A DNA stretch of 42,013 bases from a virus, in IMG/VR virus record IMGVR_UViG_3300017991_000187, positions 1-42,013 of that record; one strand, 5' to 3'. Below, piece after piece: positions 8,575-17,330 of this stretch. A program made the translations under genes and the position numbers. The notes under the pieces were generated by a model that saw only the letters and a list, made by a program, of their open reading frames with translations, searched no databases and was not told the origin of the DNA. Positions within the stretch are counted from its first letter, which is position 1. Every line of letters begins with the position of its first letter.

Positions 8575-8607
8575 CCCTGCTTGGCATGATTTTTTGGAAG
8601 AAATCTC

Positions 8608-8799
8608 TCAACGCATCATTCCATCAACGGTGCCCTTAACGGCTTTCAGCTTTCCTCCTTCAACTTTCCACATAAAGCCAGCAGGAGGCGTAGGCACAAC
8701 TGCTCCTGAAGGAAGCTTGATTGAAACTGCAATTACATTGCCCTCAAAATTGCTAATCATGTCGATGTCGGCTTGTTCAGTCGGCACGAACTCAGTCAT
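8608..8799 (-). CDS. small unknown protein
   Basis: 63 residues (starts MTEFVPTEQ). The ATG at 8799 overlaps the stop of the upstream membrane-protein gene by 8 nt. The composition suggests a small beta-rich domain (NVIAVSIKLPSGAVVPTPPAGF). No family recognised. It closes the run of fibre-region genes before the glycosyltransferase promoter. Confidence 0.6.
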   Translation of the reverse strand: MTEFVPTEQADIDMISNFEGNVIAVSIKLPSGAVVPTPPAGFMWKVEGGKLKAVKGTVDGMMR

Positions 8800-9202
8800 T
8801 GTCCACCTTTGTTTCTTTCAGTTGACCCCAAAGAAAATGTCCGCAAACCACTCCCACTAACAAAGGGACAACGGGATGCGTTTCCAGCCAAGCCCTGAAG
8901 ATATTTTCGCCTGTCTTCAAGACCGTTACAATATCCCACACGAGCCAACACGCAGTAACAGCAAGGAGGATTGGAATTGTCAGCCATCGCGAAGATTTCT
9001 TTTCCAATGTCCAAAAGATATGACCCATCAAACCACCAGCAGCAAATGGAACAACACAGAAACGCCCTGCCCATGAAAGCACTATTTCACTTATTGTGTC
9101 TCCAGAAGCATCATTAACAGCCACTACAATATCCCAAGCGATAAGACCAAACAGAAATGCCAGAAAGATGTATGCAGTGAGCTTTCTTTTTCCTTCAGCC
9201 AT
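8792..9202 (-). CDS. four-helix membrane protein with an internal duplication
   Basis: 136 residues with four hydrophobic segments (about 9-28, 42-62, 73-92, 109-127). The two halves resemble each other: each has a WDIV motif, then a loop, then a glycine-rich helix ending GH(I/F)(F/L)W. The ATG at 9202 overlaps the upstream stop (TGATG). Position after the fibre genes and four short helices would allow a holin-like role, but I see no decisive holin feature. Function unknown. Confidence 0.65.
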   Translation of the reverse strand: MAEGKRKLTAYIFLAFLFGLIAWDIVVAVNDASGDTISEIVLSWAGRFCVVPFAAGGLMGHIFWTLEKKSSRWLTIPILLAVTACWLVWDIVTVLKTGENIFRAWLETHPVVPLLVGVVCGHFLWGQLKETKVDND

Positions 9203-9963
9203 CAGTAGTAATACTCCATAATTACACCTATCTCTTTCCCCTCGCCGCTATTGTTGTTCTTGTACTTCACCTGCAAAATCGTATTTGCGGGCCAATAGAA
9301 TCCTTTGATGGCATTTTCCCCCAACTCAATGATACTATTGTTCACGATTTTGATGAGATGCACAAAGCATACCGTCATTTGGACATACGTTGGACTGCTT
9401 GCCGAAAACGAATGTGTTGTGGCTGTTTGAACTGTGATTTTGTTTGTGTCAGCATCTACATCCAATACCATGCCGCAATTATCCTGATTCACGCCGTCAT
9501 AGAGTTTAACTTCAGCACCAGTGAAGATGTTATTGATGACAGTTTCCGAAACGCTTATCTCCGTCTCCTCCGCTGTAACGTCGGAAGTAATGATTCCAAT
9601 AATCGTGTCCGGCGACATGTGGCAGGACATTTCGTCACCCACACAAGCGTCCTGTAAATACACAGTTCCTTTTTTGACAGTTACATCCTTTGGCATACTA
9701 AAGTTGAATATTTGCCAATCCGCGCCCGTCGTTGGAGTAATGAGAAACTGCTTAGCCTGATACCGTTCCCCTGTTGGATTGTTTTCTTCAATCACGTTTG
9801 CCTTGACAATCTCCTCATCAACATAATCAATGATAGTGACTGAATCAAGGTCGATTTCGTGCTCTGTATTATGATAACACGCCGTTGGAGCAATTGTTCC
9901 CCAACCCGTGACATTCGTCTCTTCGGTGTAGCAGTAAAGCCGGTATTCGTTGACTCGTGTCAT
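9202..9963 (-). CDS. probable virion or fibre-associated protein
   Basis: 253 residues, start ATG 9963 after AAGGAAATAGAG. The first about 45 residues (YRLYCYTEE, P-T-x-C, N-x-x-HE-x-D) match the start of the next gene upstream (10636; YRIYCETE, P-x-E-C, NPAHEVD), so the two share an N-terminal module. The rest is beta-rich with many T, V and N residues, as in phage fibre or baseplate-appended proteins. The exact role is not visible. Confidence 0.65.
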   Translation of the reverse strand: MTRVNEYRLYCYTEETNVTGWGTIAPTACYHNTEHEIDLDSVTIIDYVDEEIVKANVIEENNPTGERYQAKQFLITPTTGADWQIFNFSMPKDVTVKKGTVYLQDACVGDEMSCHMSPDTIIGIITSDVTAEETEISVSETVINNIFTGAEVKLYDGVNQDNCGMVLDVDADTNKITVQTATTHSFSASSPTYVQMTVCFVHLIKIVNNSIIELGENAIKGFYWPANTILQVKYKNNNSGEGKEIGVIMEYYY

Positions 9964-9975
9964 CTCTCTATTTCC

Positions 9976-10636
9976 TTATGCAAATCCTATAAGAATATCG
10001 GTGACATAAGCGGTCTGACCTTCCTGCGCAACCGCCATTTGAACCTCAAGAATCGCTTCCGAGGCAGGCCAATTGCTTGTCGTTCCATCTGTGTAAATAC
10101 CCTGAGAAGTAATGTTTGTCTTCGAGGCTATCGTATTGTTGTTTGTCACGTCACGAATACGAATTGCCATCGCCCTGACTCGGCCCACAATGAAACTTCA
10201 CTCCAATGGGCGTTCCTACTCTGTTTGTTCCACAAAAAACTATTGAGCGAATCACAGTGTATGTAGTGGCATCAGCGACCTTCGAATATTCCTTATCCAA
10301 TGACCCGCATGGAATGTGAAGTGCTTGTTGAACCTGTAATACCCACCTTGCAGCACCCGACGCATTATCTGTGCAAATGAACTCCTTGTCATTACTTGTA
10401 TTCAACCATCTTGAACCAACGCCATAACCGTCATTGATGTCATCATTTACAGTCGGGTCAGTCGTTGCTTCAAGATTGTCGAGGCATAATTCTTCGAGCA
10501 CAACTTTGCTATTCGCATCAACTTCATGTGCTGGATTCACAGGACACTCGGTTGGTGGAGTATCGAGAATCGTGTAGCCTTCTCGTTGACCAACTTCAGT
10601 CTCGCAATAGATTCGATATTTCTTTTTGCAAGCCAT
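9976..10636 (-). pseudogene. fibre-associated gene split by a +1 frameshift
   Basis: Two frames lie head to tail: 10151-10636 (161 residues, starts MACKKKYRIYC) and 9976-10188 (up to 70 residues, possible GTG start). The second frame contains IRIRDVTNNNTIAS followed by WPASEAILEVQM, clearly related to the C-terminus of the collagen-like protein (LRVYDVTNNNEIAS, LPADAAIFEIQV). In that relative, the part aligned to the end of frame one is continuous with it. The total span of 661 nt is one base more than a multiple of three, so a +1 shift near 10160-10185 (around CAGGGCGATGG) restores a protein of about 219 residues. This could be a sequencing or assembly error, a true break, or programmed frameshifting. 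The N-terminus shares a module with the 9202-9963 protein. Confidence 0.65.
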
Positions 10637-10638
10637 GA

Positions 10639-13600
10639 TTAGAAGAACCTAAATGAATGGAGTCTTGCTTTTGAAGAACCACCAGCATCCTTCATCACCT
10701 GAATTTCAAAAATTGCTGCATCTGCTGGCAGGTTCGTCAACGTTGTGTCTTCATAAATTGCCATTACATCTGATGTCCAAGAAATACTGGCAATCTCATT
10801 GTTATTTGTCACGTCATAAACTCGAAGCGTTACTGTTCCACTTGTTCCATTTCTTGAAGCAATAATGTTCATCGTAGTTGCTGTAACTTCGTTTGTCCCA
10901 TTATACCAAAATTCTGCCGCTGCTTGCCATGTTGTAGAATTATACTCAACATAAGCTGTTGATGAAGTATAGAACGACGTGCAAAACAAAGCACGTGAGT
11001 AAGACAAATCAGTGCCTTGATAACCCTGATTGCCTTGGTTGCCCTGCCAACCCTGATTACCTTGAAATCCTCTAAAACCTTGCCAACCTTGGAATCCTCT
11101 AAAACCTTGCCAACCCTGATTTCCTTGAGGGCCAACAATTCCTTGCCAACCTTGATTCCCCTGATAACCAATATCACCCTGCCAACCTTGCGCTCCCTGA
11201 TTTCCAGTCTCACCTACTTCGCCTTGGAAACCTTGCCAACCTTGATTTCCTTGAGAACCCGTATCGCCTATATTACCTTGCGGCCCTTGCCAGCCCTGAT
11301 TACCCTGTACGCCATCAGAGCCTATGTCACCTTGTGGCCCCTGTACGCCATCGGCTCCCACGTCACCCTGCCAACCCTGATTTCCTTGGACACCAGTGTC
11401 ACCGATGTCACCCTGATTTCCCTGATAACCAATGTCACCCTGATTTCCTTGAACGCCAGTATCACCAATGTCACCTTGCGGCCCTTGTACTCCTATTTCT
11501 CCTTGTAAACCTTGCCAGCCTTGATTTCCTTGATTACCCTGAACACCATCAGAACCTATGTCACCCTGTGGCCCTTGAACACCGTCAACCCCAATGTCGC
11601 CTTGTGCGCCTTGATAACCAATATCTCCTTGATTACCTTGATTGCCTTGGACACCGATTTCGCCTACATCTCCTTGGAATCCTTGGTCGCCTTGATAACC
11701 TATGTCACCCTGCCAACCCTGATTGCCTTGAACCCCCGTATTACCAGTGTCACCCTGAAGTCCTTGCCAACCTTGTGGCCCCTGAACACCATCAACACCG
11801 ATGTCACCTTGCCAACCCTGAACACCTTGTACGCCTGTTTCACCTACATCGCCCTGATTTCCTTGGCGTCCCTGATTCCCTTGCGTTCCATCAATACCTT
11901 GGTCGCCCTGCCAACCCTGATTACCCTGAAAACCAACATCTCCCTGATTTCCTTGGACACCAGTTTCGCCTATGTCACCTTGCGGCCCTTGAACGCCGTC
12001 AACACCAATGTCACCCTGTGGCCCTTGGACGCCAGTATCACCTATATCACCTTGTGGCCCTTGTGTGCCCGTGTCACCAGTGTCACCCTGAAGCCCTTGC
12101 CAACCCTGTGCGCCTTGCAAACCAGTATCGCCAACATTACCCTGATTGCCTTGCGCACCCTGAACACCTGTATCGCCAGTGTTTCCTACATTTCCTTGTG
12201 GGCCTTGAACACCCGTATCACCAGTATTTCCTACTTCACCTTGTGGGCCTTGTACTCCCTGAACACCATCAGAACCAATATTGCCTTGCCAACCTTGACT
12301 GCCTTGATTTCCTTGTACGCCGTCAGAGCCGATGTCACCTTGTGGGCCTTGAACACCGTCAACACCGATGTCTCCCTGCCAGCCCTGATTGCCTTGTACG
12401 CCGTCAGCACCAACGTCTCCTTGGAATCCTTGGTCGCCTTGATAACCTATATCACCTTGCCAACCCTGATTTCCTTGAACACCCGTATCACCAGTATCAC
12501 CCTGTAAACCTTGTGGGCCTTGGAAACCAATATCGCCCTGATTGCCTTGGACACCATCTTGTCCTACATCACCCTGCCAACCTTGAACACCTTGGAAACC
12601 AGTATCGCCCACATCGCCCTGATTTCCCTGTACGCCTTGAACACCGTCAAGACCAATCGCACCTTGAAATCCTTGACGACCTTGATTTCCTTGTGGGCCT
12701 ATATCTCCTATGTCACCCTGATTGCCCTGAACACCGTCATTACCCTGCGGCCCCTGAACACCGTCAGCACCGATGTCACCTTGGAATCCTTGTTCGCCTT
12801 GCCATCCTTGTGGGCCTTGCCATCCTTGCGGTGAGTAACCCTGTGGCCCCAAGTAACCCTGATTGCCCTGATAACCTTGAGAGCCAACATCACCCTGAAA
12901 ACCTTGCGTTCCATCAATACCGGCAGGCCCTTGAGAACCCTGATTTCCCGTCCCTTCAATACCTTGTGGGCCTATGTCACCCTGCCAGCCCTGATTGCCT
13001 TGGACACCCGTATCACCAGTATCACCCTGTAAACCTTGTGGGCCTTGGAAACCAGTATCACCAACATCCCCCTGATTACCTTGGACACCCTGAATCCCTG
13101 TGTCCCCTACCGCACCTTGACTTCCTTGGCGTCCTTGATTTCCTTGAACTCCATCTTGTCCTACATCACCCTGCCAACCTTGAACACCTTGTACGCCGTC
13201 AGCACCAATATTTCCTTGTGGCCCTTGAACTCCATCAGCACCAACATCACCCTGTGGCCCTTGAACACCGTCAATACCGATGTCTCCCTGTGGCCCTTGA
13301 ACCCCGTCAATACCGATGTCACCTTGAGGCCCTTGAACTCCATCGGCACCGATGTCTCCCTGTGGCCCCTGAACACCGTCAATACCGATGTCACCTTGAT
13401 TTCCCTGTGCGCCCTGAACGCCAATTCCAATTGCGCCTTGCCAACCTTGCCAACCCTGATTACCCTGAACACCATCCTGTCCTACGTCTCCCTGCCAACC
13501 TTGAGCACCTTGAAGACCAGCAGAGCCTACATCGCCCTGATTTCCTTGGCGTCCCTGATTCCCTTGCGTTCCATCAATACCTTGGTCGCCCTGCCAACCT

Positions 13601-15669
13601 TGAACACCCTGTACGCCATCAGAGCCTATGTCACCTTGTGGCCCCTGTACGCCATCGGCTCCCACGTCACCCTGTGGCCCTTGAACACCGTCAGAACCCG
13701 TGTTTCCTTGAAATCCTTGGTCGCCCTGCCAACCTTGAACACCCTGTACGCCATCAGAGCCTATGTCACCTTGATTTCCTTGGAAACCAGTCTCTCCTTG
13801 CACACCCTGAACACCAGTATCGCCAATGCTACCTTGAAAACCTTGACGGCCTTGCGCACCTTGGTTTCCAGTAACACCTACAGCACCTTGATTACCTTGC
13901 GCCCCTTGTACGCCATCAAAGCCAATGTCACCTTGGAATCCTTGTGCCCCTTGTACGCCGTCAAAACCTATATCTCCCTGATTGCCTTGGTTGCCCTGAA
14001 CACCATCAATGCCTTGGTCGCCCTGCCAGCCCTGTGCGCCCTGAACACCTGTTCCCTGATAGCCCTGTGCTCCTTGGAAACCAATATCACCCGCGACACC
14101 CTGATTTCCTTGAACACCATCGACGCCAATATCTCCCTGCCAACCTTGAACTCCTTGCGCTCCAGTATCGCCAATGGCTCCCTGATTACCCTGACGACCT
14201 TGAAAACCATCGGCACCATCTGCACCAATATCTCCCTGATTACCCTGATTTCCCTGAACACCATCGACACCAATGTCTCCTTGTGGGCCTTGAACACCAT
14301 CAGAACCGATGTCTCCCTGTACGCCCTGAACACCATCGGCTCCGATGTTTCCTTGTGGGCCTTGAACACCATCGGCTCCGATGTCTCCTTGTGGGCCTTG
14401 CCTTCCTTGCGCTCCTGTGTCACCCGCGTTACCCTGAAATCCCTGACGACCCTGATTGCCTTGAACTCCGTCGGCTCCGATATTCCCCTGCGGGCCTTGC
14501 CAACCTTGAGGAGAGTATCCTTGTGGCCCTAAGTAACCCTGATTGCCCTGATAACCTTGTGAACCAACATCGCCCTGAGCACCCTGCGTTCCATCAATAC
14601 CGGCAGGCCCTTGAGAACCTTGCTGTCCTATGCCAACATTACCCTGATTTCCCTGTGGGCCAAGGTCGCCAACATCTCCTTGATTTCCCTGTACCCCATC
14701 ATTACCTTGCGGGCCGACATCTCCAAGACCCTGCCAACCTTGAGCACCTTGAACTCCATCAACGCCTATATCTCCTTGCGGGCCTTGAACACCGTCAACA
14801 CCGATGATTCCTTGATTGCCCTGCCAACCTTGATTTCCTTGAGCACCTGTCTGCCCGACGTTTCCTTGGCTCCCCTGCCATCCCTGAACACCCGTGTCGC
14901 CAATGGCTCCCTGATTGCCTTGCCGTCCCTGATTTCCCTGAACACCATCCGCTCCAGTGTTTCCTTGCGGGCCTTGAACGCCATCGACGCCAACCGGCCC
15001 CTGCCAACCCTGATTTCCCTGCGCTCCGAGAGTGCCCGCCCCATAATCGTACCAGATAACATCCAGAAAATGATTCCAATCGAGGTTTTTGAACATCCTC
15101 GATACAGCAACAAAAGCAAGGTCGATGTCGGCAGTCGAAGTGAAATTGTAAGCGGATTCAACACCGCCATTCCACGTGTACCAGCCTATCGTGTAAGTGC
15201 CAGCAGCGAAACTCAAACGACCGTAAACCGCATTACCGCTGCCGTCGGTTATCGGGTCGCCGGAATCATGGTCTCGAATGAAAATACGATAAGCTCTGGT
15301 CGAGTCAACGATGACGCCTTCAACCGTCGAGGAACCTTGACCATTGTTATGATTCGTGATGCCTTTAATCGCACCATCAAACACGGTCGTGCTGGTTCCC
15401 GCTCCTATCGTGACGTTCTCAAAAGCGGCTTGATGCAACGCCTCCATCAGGAACTTGTCAGCCAGTTCCTTCATGGAAAGTTCGGCAGGGTCATACCAAT
15501 CGGGTTCTCCAATGAGATTTTTCAGGAGTGTGCGCAAGACATTCAAGTCGCCTTCAATATTGACTTGGCCTTCCGCGACAGCCACAGTATGAACGGCTGC
15601 AATCGTGTCATCGTAAGTTGCCGAAGCCGCAACCTGAATTGCCTGTCTGAGAATGCTCGTATCACCCAT
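10639..15669 (-). CDS. giant collagen-like fibre protein
   Basis: 1676 residues. Residues 1-211 form a non-repetitive head domain. About 1340 residues of near-unbroken Gly-X-Y triplets follow (residues about 212-1552), then a 124-residue beta-rich C-terminal domain, as in trimeric phage fibres. The triplets are unusual: Gln dominates position Y, Asp/Ile/Val and Trp fill position X, and Pro is rare. Blocks such as GDIGADGVQGPQ recur. Two copies of a GYLGPQGYSPQGWQG segment break the triplet register. Phage collagen-like repeats form a stable triple-helical rod without hydroxyproline. It probably builds a tail fibre or head fibre. The ATG at 15669 directly follows the 15673-16158 gene. Confidence 0.92.
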   Translation of the reverse strand: MGDTSILRQAIQVAASATYDDTIAAVHTVAVAEGQVNIEGDLNVLRTLLKNLIGEPDWYDPAELSMKELADKFLMEALHQAAFENVTIGAGTSTTVFDGAIKGITNHNNGQGSSTVEGVIVDSTRAYRIFIRDHDSGDPITDGSGNAVYGRLSFAAGTYTIGWYTWNGGVESAYNFTSTADIDLAFVAVSRMFKNLDWNHFLDVIWYDYGAGTLGAQGNQGWQGPVGVDGVQGPQGNTGADGVQGNQGRQGNQGAIGDTGVQGWQGSQGNVGQTGAQGNQGWQGNQGIIGVDGVQGPQGDIGVDGVQGAQGWQGLGDVGPQGNDGVQGNQGDVGDLGPQGNQGNVGIGQQGSQGPAGIDGTQGAQGDVGSQGYQGNQGYLGPQGYSPQGWQGPQGNIGADGVQGNQGRQGFQGNAGDTGAQGRQGPQGDIGADGVQGPQGNIGADGVQGVQGDIGSDGVQGPQGDIGVDGVQGNQGNQGDIGADGADGFQGRQGNQGAIGDTGAQGVQGWQGDIGVDGVQGNQGVAGDIGFQGAQGYQGTGVQGAQGWQGDQGIDGVQGNQGNQGDIGFDGVQGAQGFQGDIGFDGVQGAQGNQGAVGVTGNQGAQGRQGFQGSIGDTGVQGVQGETGFQGNQGDIGSDGVQGVQGWQGDQGFQGNTGSDGVQGPQGDVGADGVQGPQGDIGSDGVQGVQGWQGDQGIDGTQGNQGRQGNQGDVGSAGLQGAQGWQGDVGQDGVQGNQGWQGWQGAIGIGVQGAQGNQGDIGIDGVQGPQGDIGADGVQGPQGDIGIDGVQGPQGDIGIDGVQGPQGDVGADGVQGPQGNIGADGVQGVQGWQGDVGQDGVQGNQGRQGSQGAVGDTGIQGVQGNQGDVGDTGFQGPQGLQGDTGDTGVQGNQGWQGDIGPQGIEGTGNQGSQGPAGIDGTQGFQGDVGSQGYQGNQGYLGPQGYSPQGWQGPQGWQGEQGFQGDIGADGVQGPQGNDGVQGNQGDIGDIGPQGNQGRQGFQGAIGLDGVQGVQGNQGDVGDTGFQGVQGWQGDVGQDGVQGNQGDIGFQGPQGLQGDTGDTGVQGNQGWQGDIGYQGDQGFQGDVGADGVQGNQGWQGDIGVDGVQGPQGDIGSDGVQGNQGSQGWQGNIGSDGVQGVQGPQGEVGNTGDTGVQGPQGNVGNTGDTGVQGAQGNQGNVGDTGLQGAQGWQGLQGDTGDTGTQGPQGDIGDTGVQGPQGDIGVDGVQGPQGDIGETGVQGNQGDVGFQGNQGWQGDQGIDGTQGNQGRQGNQGDVGETGVQGVQGWQGDIGVDGVQGPQGWQGLQGDTGNTGVQGNQGWQGDIGYQGDQGFQGDVGEIGVQGNQGNQGDIGYQGAQGDIGVDGVQGPQGDIGSDGVQGNQGNQGWQGLQGEIGVQGPQGDIGDTGVQGNQGDIGYQGNQGDIGDTGVQGNQGWQGDVGADGVQGPQGDIGSDGVQGNQGWQGPQGNIGDTGSQGNQGWQGFQGEVGETGNQGAQGWQGDIGYQGNQGWQGIVGPQGNQGWQGFRGFQGWQGFRGFQGNQGWQGNQGNQGYQGTDLSYSRALFCTSFYTSSTAYVEYNSTTWQAAAEFWYNGTNEVTATTMNIIASRNGTSGTVTLRVYDVTNNNEIASISWTSDVMAIYEDTTLTNLPADAAIFEIQVMKDAGGSSKARLHSFRFF
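11014..15036 (-). repeat. about 4 kb of low-complexity Gly-X-Y coding repeats
   Basis: Tandem degenerate 9- and 27-nt units encoding collagen-like triplets. The long stretches without stop codons on the opposite strand here are a by-product of the repeats, not genes. The duplicated break segment lies near 12820-12900 and 14500-14580, which implies internal duplication of roughly 1.7 kb. Recombination and assembly collapse are likely in this region. Confidence 0.9.
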
Positions 15670-15672
15670 AGC

Positions 15673-16158
15673 TTATTTCTTCATATAGCCGCACATGACC
15701 CAATCACCAGGGCTTGTGTAAGCTTGCTTGAGTTCAAATGTCTGGTCGTCGAGAATGATAAACCCGTCGTCGTTGTCTTGAGAAAGTGTCAATCCGCGCA
15801 AAGCCACCGTCAACGAATCCACGTAGAACTTATCGGGAGTCTGGAATCGTTTTCCGGCAATGATAGTCGTCAGTTCGCTCGGCCCAACCCAAACAAGATT
15901 GGCTCCAGTAAATCCACCCGGCATCGTATCACCGCTGACCGACTCAGGAATCGTCTCTTCCAACACACAAAAGCGAGTGAAGACTGTGCCGATTCTGAAA
16001 TGATAGACTTTGCCGTTAATGATGACTCTATCCGTATTCTCGGCTTCGTAGATGATTGCTCCCTCGTAGAGCATGAAATTATCTTCATTCGGGTTAATCG
16101 CTTTTATCCGTATCGACTCACCGAGATAAAAGTCCTGAATCACTCGCCATTTTCTCAT
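15673..16158 (-). CDS. small probable structural protein before the fibre gene
   Basis: 161 residues, ATG 16158 preceded by GGAAGGAAAAG at rather long spacing. The sequence is beta-rich (KVYHFRIGTVFTRFCVL; DDGFIILDDQTFELKQ) without signal or membrane segments. It lies 3 nt upstream of the collagen-like gene, so the two are probably co-transcribed, and it may be a chaperone, adaptor or attachment protein of the fibre. Family not recognised. Confidence 0.7.
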   Translation of the reverse strand: MRKWRVIQDFYLGESIRIKAINPNEDNFMLYEGAIIYEAENTDRVIINGKVYHFRIGTVFTRFCVLEETIPESVSGDTMPGGFTGANLVWVGPSELTTIIAGKRFQTPDKFYVDSLTVALRGLTLSQDNDDGFIILDDQTFELKQAYTSPGDWVMCGYMKK

Positions 16159-16231
16159 AGTTTGGCCGCTCTTTTCCTTCCAAGAGTCTGCCGGTACGGA
16201 GACACAGTTTCCCTACACACTATCTCCTTAC

Positions 16232-16262
16232 AATATAAGGTGGAATATAAAAGAATTGTGAA
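16232..16262 (-). promoter_or_regulatory. possible promoter of the fibre gene cluster
   Basis: -10-like TATATT (16232-16237) and -35-like TTCACA (16257-16262) with a 19-nt spacer, in an A+T-rich stretch after the RNA-operon terminator. The spacer is long, so this is tentative. A hairpin with ACGGGGA/TCCCCGT arms lies just upstream. Confidence 0.35.
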
Positions 16263-16327
16263 AATGGCAGACGGGGAATAGCAAAAATCCCCGTTGCCTA
16301 ATTGGATGCCTATAGGCGTGTTAGAAC

Positions 16328-16354
16328 AAAAAAAATCAGGCCGAAGCCTGATTT
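16328..16354 (-). terminator. strong terminator of the Y RNA/tRNA operon
   Basis: A 9-bp stem AAATCAGGC/GCCTGATTT closed by a TTCG tetraloop and followed by a T-run on the minus strand. The 73 nt between it and the tRNA end contain a small CCCGA/TCGGG hairpin of unknown role. Confidence 0.95.
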
Positions 16355-16427
16355 AGTTTGGACGAGCAGCCCCAACCATTCGCTCACGTCCTCTCCCGAC
16401 ATTGAACATCGGGTCTTACCACGAAAC

Positions 16428-16520
16428 TGGTAGCGGAGACAGGAGTCGAACCTGCTATCTTCGGCTTATGAGACCGACATGGTTAGAGGAAATTTCCTCG
16501 TTCCGTTCCACTCCTCCGCA
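16428..16520 (-). tRNA. tRNA with CAT anticodon and an expanded D-loop
   Basis: 93 nt including an encoded CCA. The acceptor stem TGCGGAG/CTCCGCT has a T1-T72 mismatch. The anticodon stem is TCGGT/GCCGA with loop CTCATAA, identical to the E. coli initiator loop. The T-arm is GCAGG, loop TTCGACT, CCTGT. The D-stem GTGG/CCAT closes a 25-nt loop instead of about 8; the extra bases include a 14-nt perfect palindrome GAGGAAATTTCCTC that can fold as a hairpin. It may be an initiator-like tRNA, a tRNA-Ile2-like species, or a decayed gene. Last RNA before the operon terminator. Confidence 0.75.
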
Positions 16521-16526
16521 TCATTG

Positions 16527-16895
16527 TCATTCTTCCACAACCTTGCAGACTAACTTTTGCACTTTCACTTTGGGAGTCCCTTCCTCACCAAGATACTTCT
16601 CTCTCAGTCCTTCCATTTTCGTGCGATACTTATAGGCAGGGGCACCGTAGCCTGCATACCTTTCCAATCCCTGCCTGTGTGCGCTTCCTCGAATCTCATG
16701 GTAGAAATTGATGAGAGCCGTAATCTCAGCCGCCATCTCCCAAGGCTGTTGAAACCGATAGCCTTCAATCTTATGCTCTGACTTCTTCGGCTTTACCACA
16801 ACCACCATGTTATGGAAGCGTATCTTGTTCTCTTTCTGAAAGAGGGCTGCCTGCTTGATTTCTTCCTTGACCTTCCGAATCGTTTCTCTATCCAT
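16527..16895 (-). CDS. small unknown protein inside the RNA operon
   Basis: 122 residues. The start is the ATG at 16895 (MDRETIRKVKEE) with AAGGAG 7 nt upstream; the longer frame upstream runs back through the end of the Pth2-like gene. It is basic and helical, with a strand HNMVVVVKPKK and a conserved-looking FYHEIRGSAHRQGLERYAGYG segment. No family recognised. It lies 6 nt from the tRNA at 16428-16520. Confidence 0.7.
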   Translation of the reverse strand: MDRETIRKVKEEIKQAALFQKENKIRFHNMVVVVKPKKSEHKIEGYRFQQPWEMAAEITALINFYHEIRGSAHRQGLERYAGYGAPAYKYRTKMEGLREKYLGEEGTPKVKVQKLVCKVVEE

Positions 16896-16986
16896 GACTT
16901 GTCTCCTTATGGAAATTGATTTTGTTCTGACCATTACCGCAAGAAACAAATCATGGAGGCGAACGTGTGCATAGCTACAACATAGC

Positions 16987-17313
16987 TCAGCCCTCCTTCC
17001 ATACTTTGAATTTTGAAAGAACATTACGCCTGTCCGAGTCGATAGGTTCGGTGGCAAGCGCAGTCGCCTGACAATCCAAGTCAGGCTCACAAAACATCAC
17101 CGTCCTGATGTCTTGATGGCGTAGGTAGTATTCAATTCTCTTGAGATGTTCTTCGGCCTTTGCCTCGCAGATAACGACCGAAGAGATTGGGTCTGTCTCC
17201 TTGCAGAACTTCTTGCCCGATTCGTGCGCTGCATGTACCGCTTGGCAAAGCTGAACGGCGACCGGCAGGTCTTTTCGGACAAAGACGAAAAAGTGTTTCT
17301 GTACCTACGACAT
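16987..17313 (-). pseudogene. Pth2-like peptidyl-tRNA hydrolase frame with an amber codon at position 3
   Basis: The frame opens ATG TCG TAG GTA CAG; GAAAGGAG lies 5-6 nt before the ATG. After the TAG it runs 105 codons to a TGA. The translation matches the small Pth2 fold: strand HFFVFVRKDL, helix PVAVQLCQAVHAAHES, then SSVVICEAKAEEHLKRI, and a C-terminal RTVMFCEPDLDCQATALATEP. Pth2 enzymes cleave peptidyl-tRNA. There is no other plausible start before the first strand. So this is either inactivated by a point change, a sequencing error, or read through. Its place between two tRNA genes fits the function. Elsewhere in the window TAG acts as a normal stop. Confidence 0.65.
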
Positions 17314-17330
17314 TTTTCTCTCCTTTCAAA

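Noticed and set aside
8792-9202. Confident call of a holin
   Set aside because: Four short helices would fit, but the length, internal duplication and absence of an adjacent endolysin leave it only as an unknown membrane protein.
11334-14807. Very long open frames on the plus strand opposite the collagen-like gene (up to 846 codons)
   Set aside because: They are by-products of the Gly-X-Y repeats, whose codons never give stops on the other strand. Products are low-complexity Leu/His/Pro or Thr/Leu repeats without ribosome sites.
16428-16520. Group I intron or selenocysteine-type tRNA
   Set aside because: The extra bases are in the D-loop and total only about 17. There is no intron core, and the variable loop is short.
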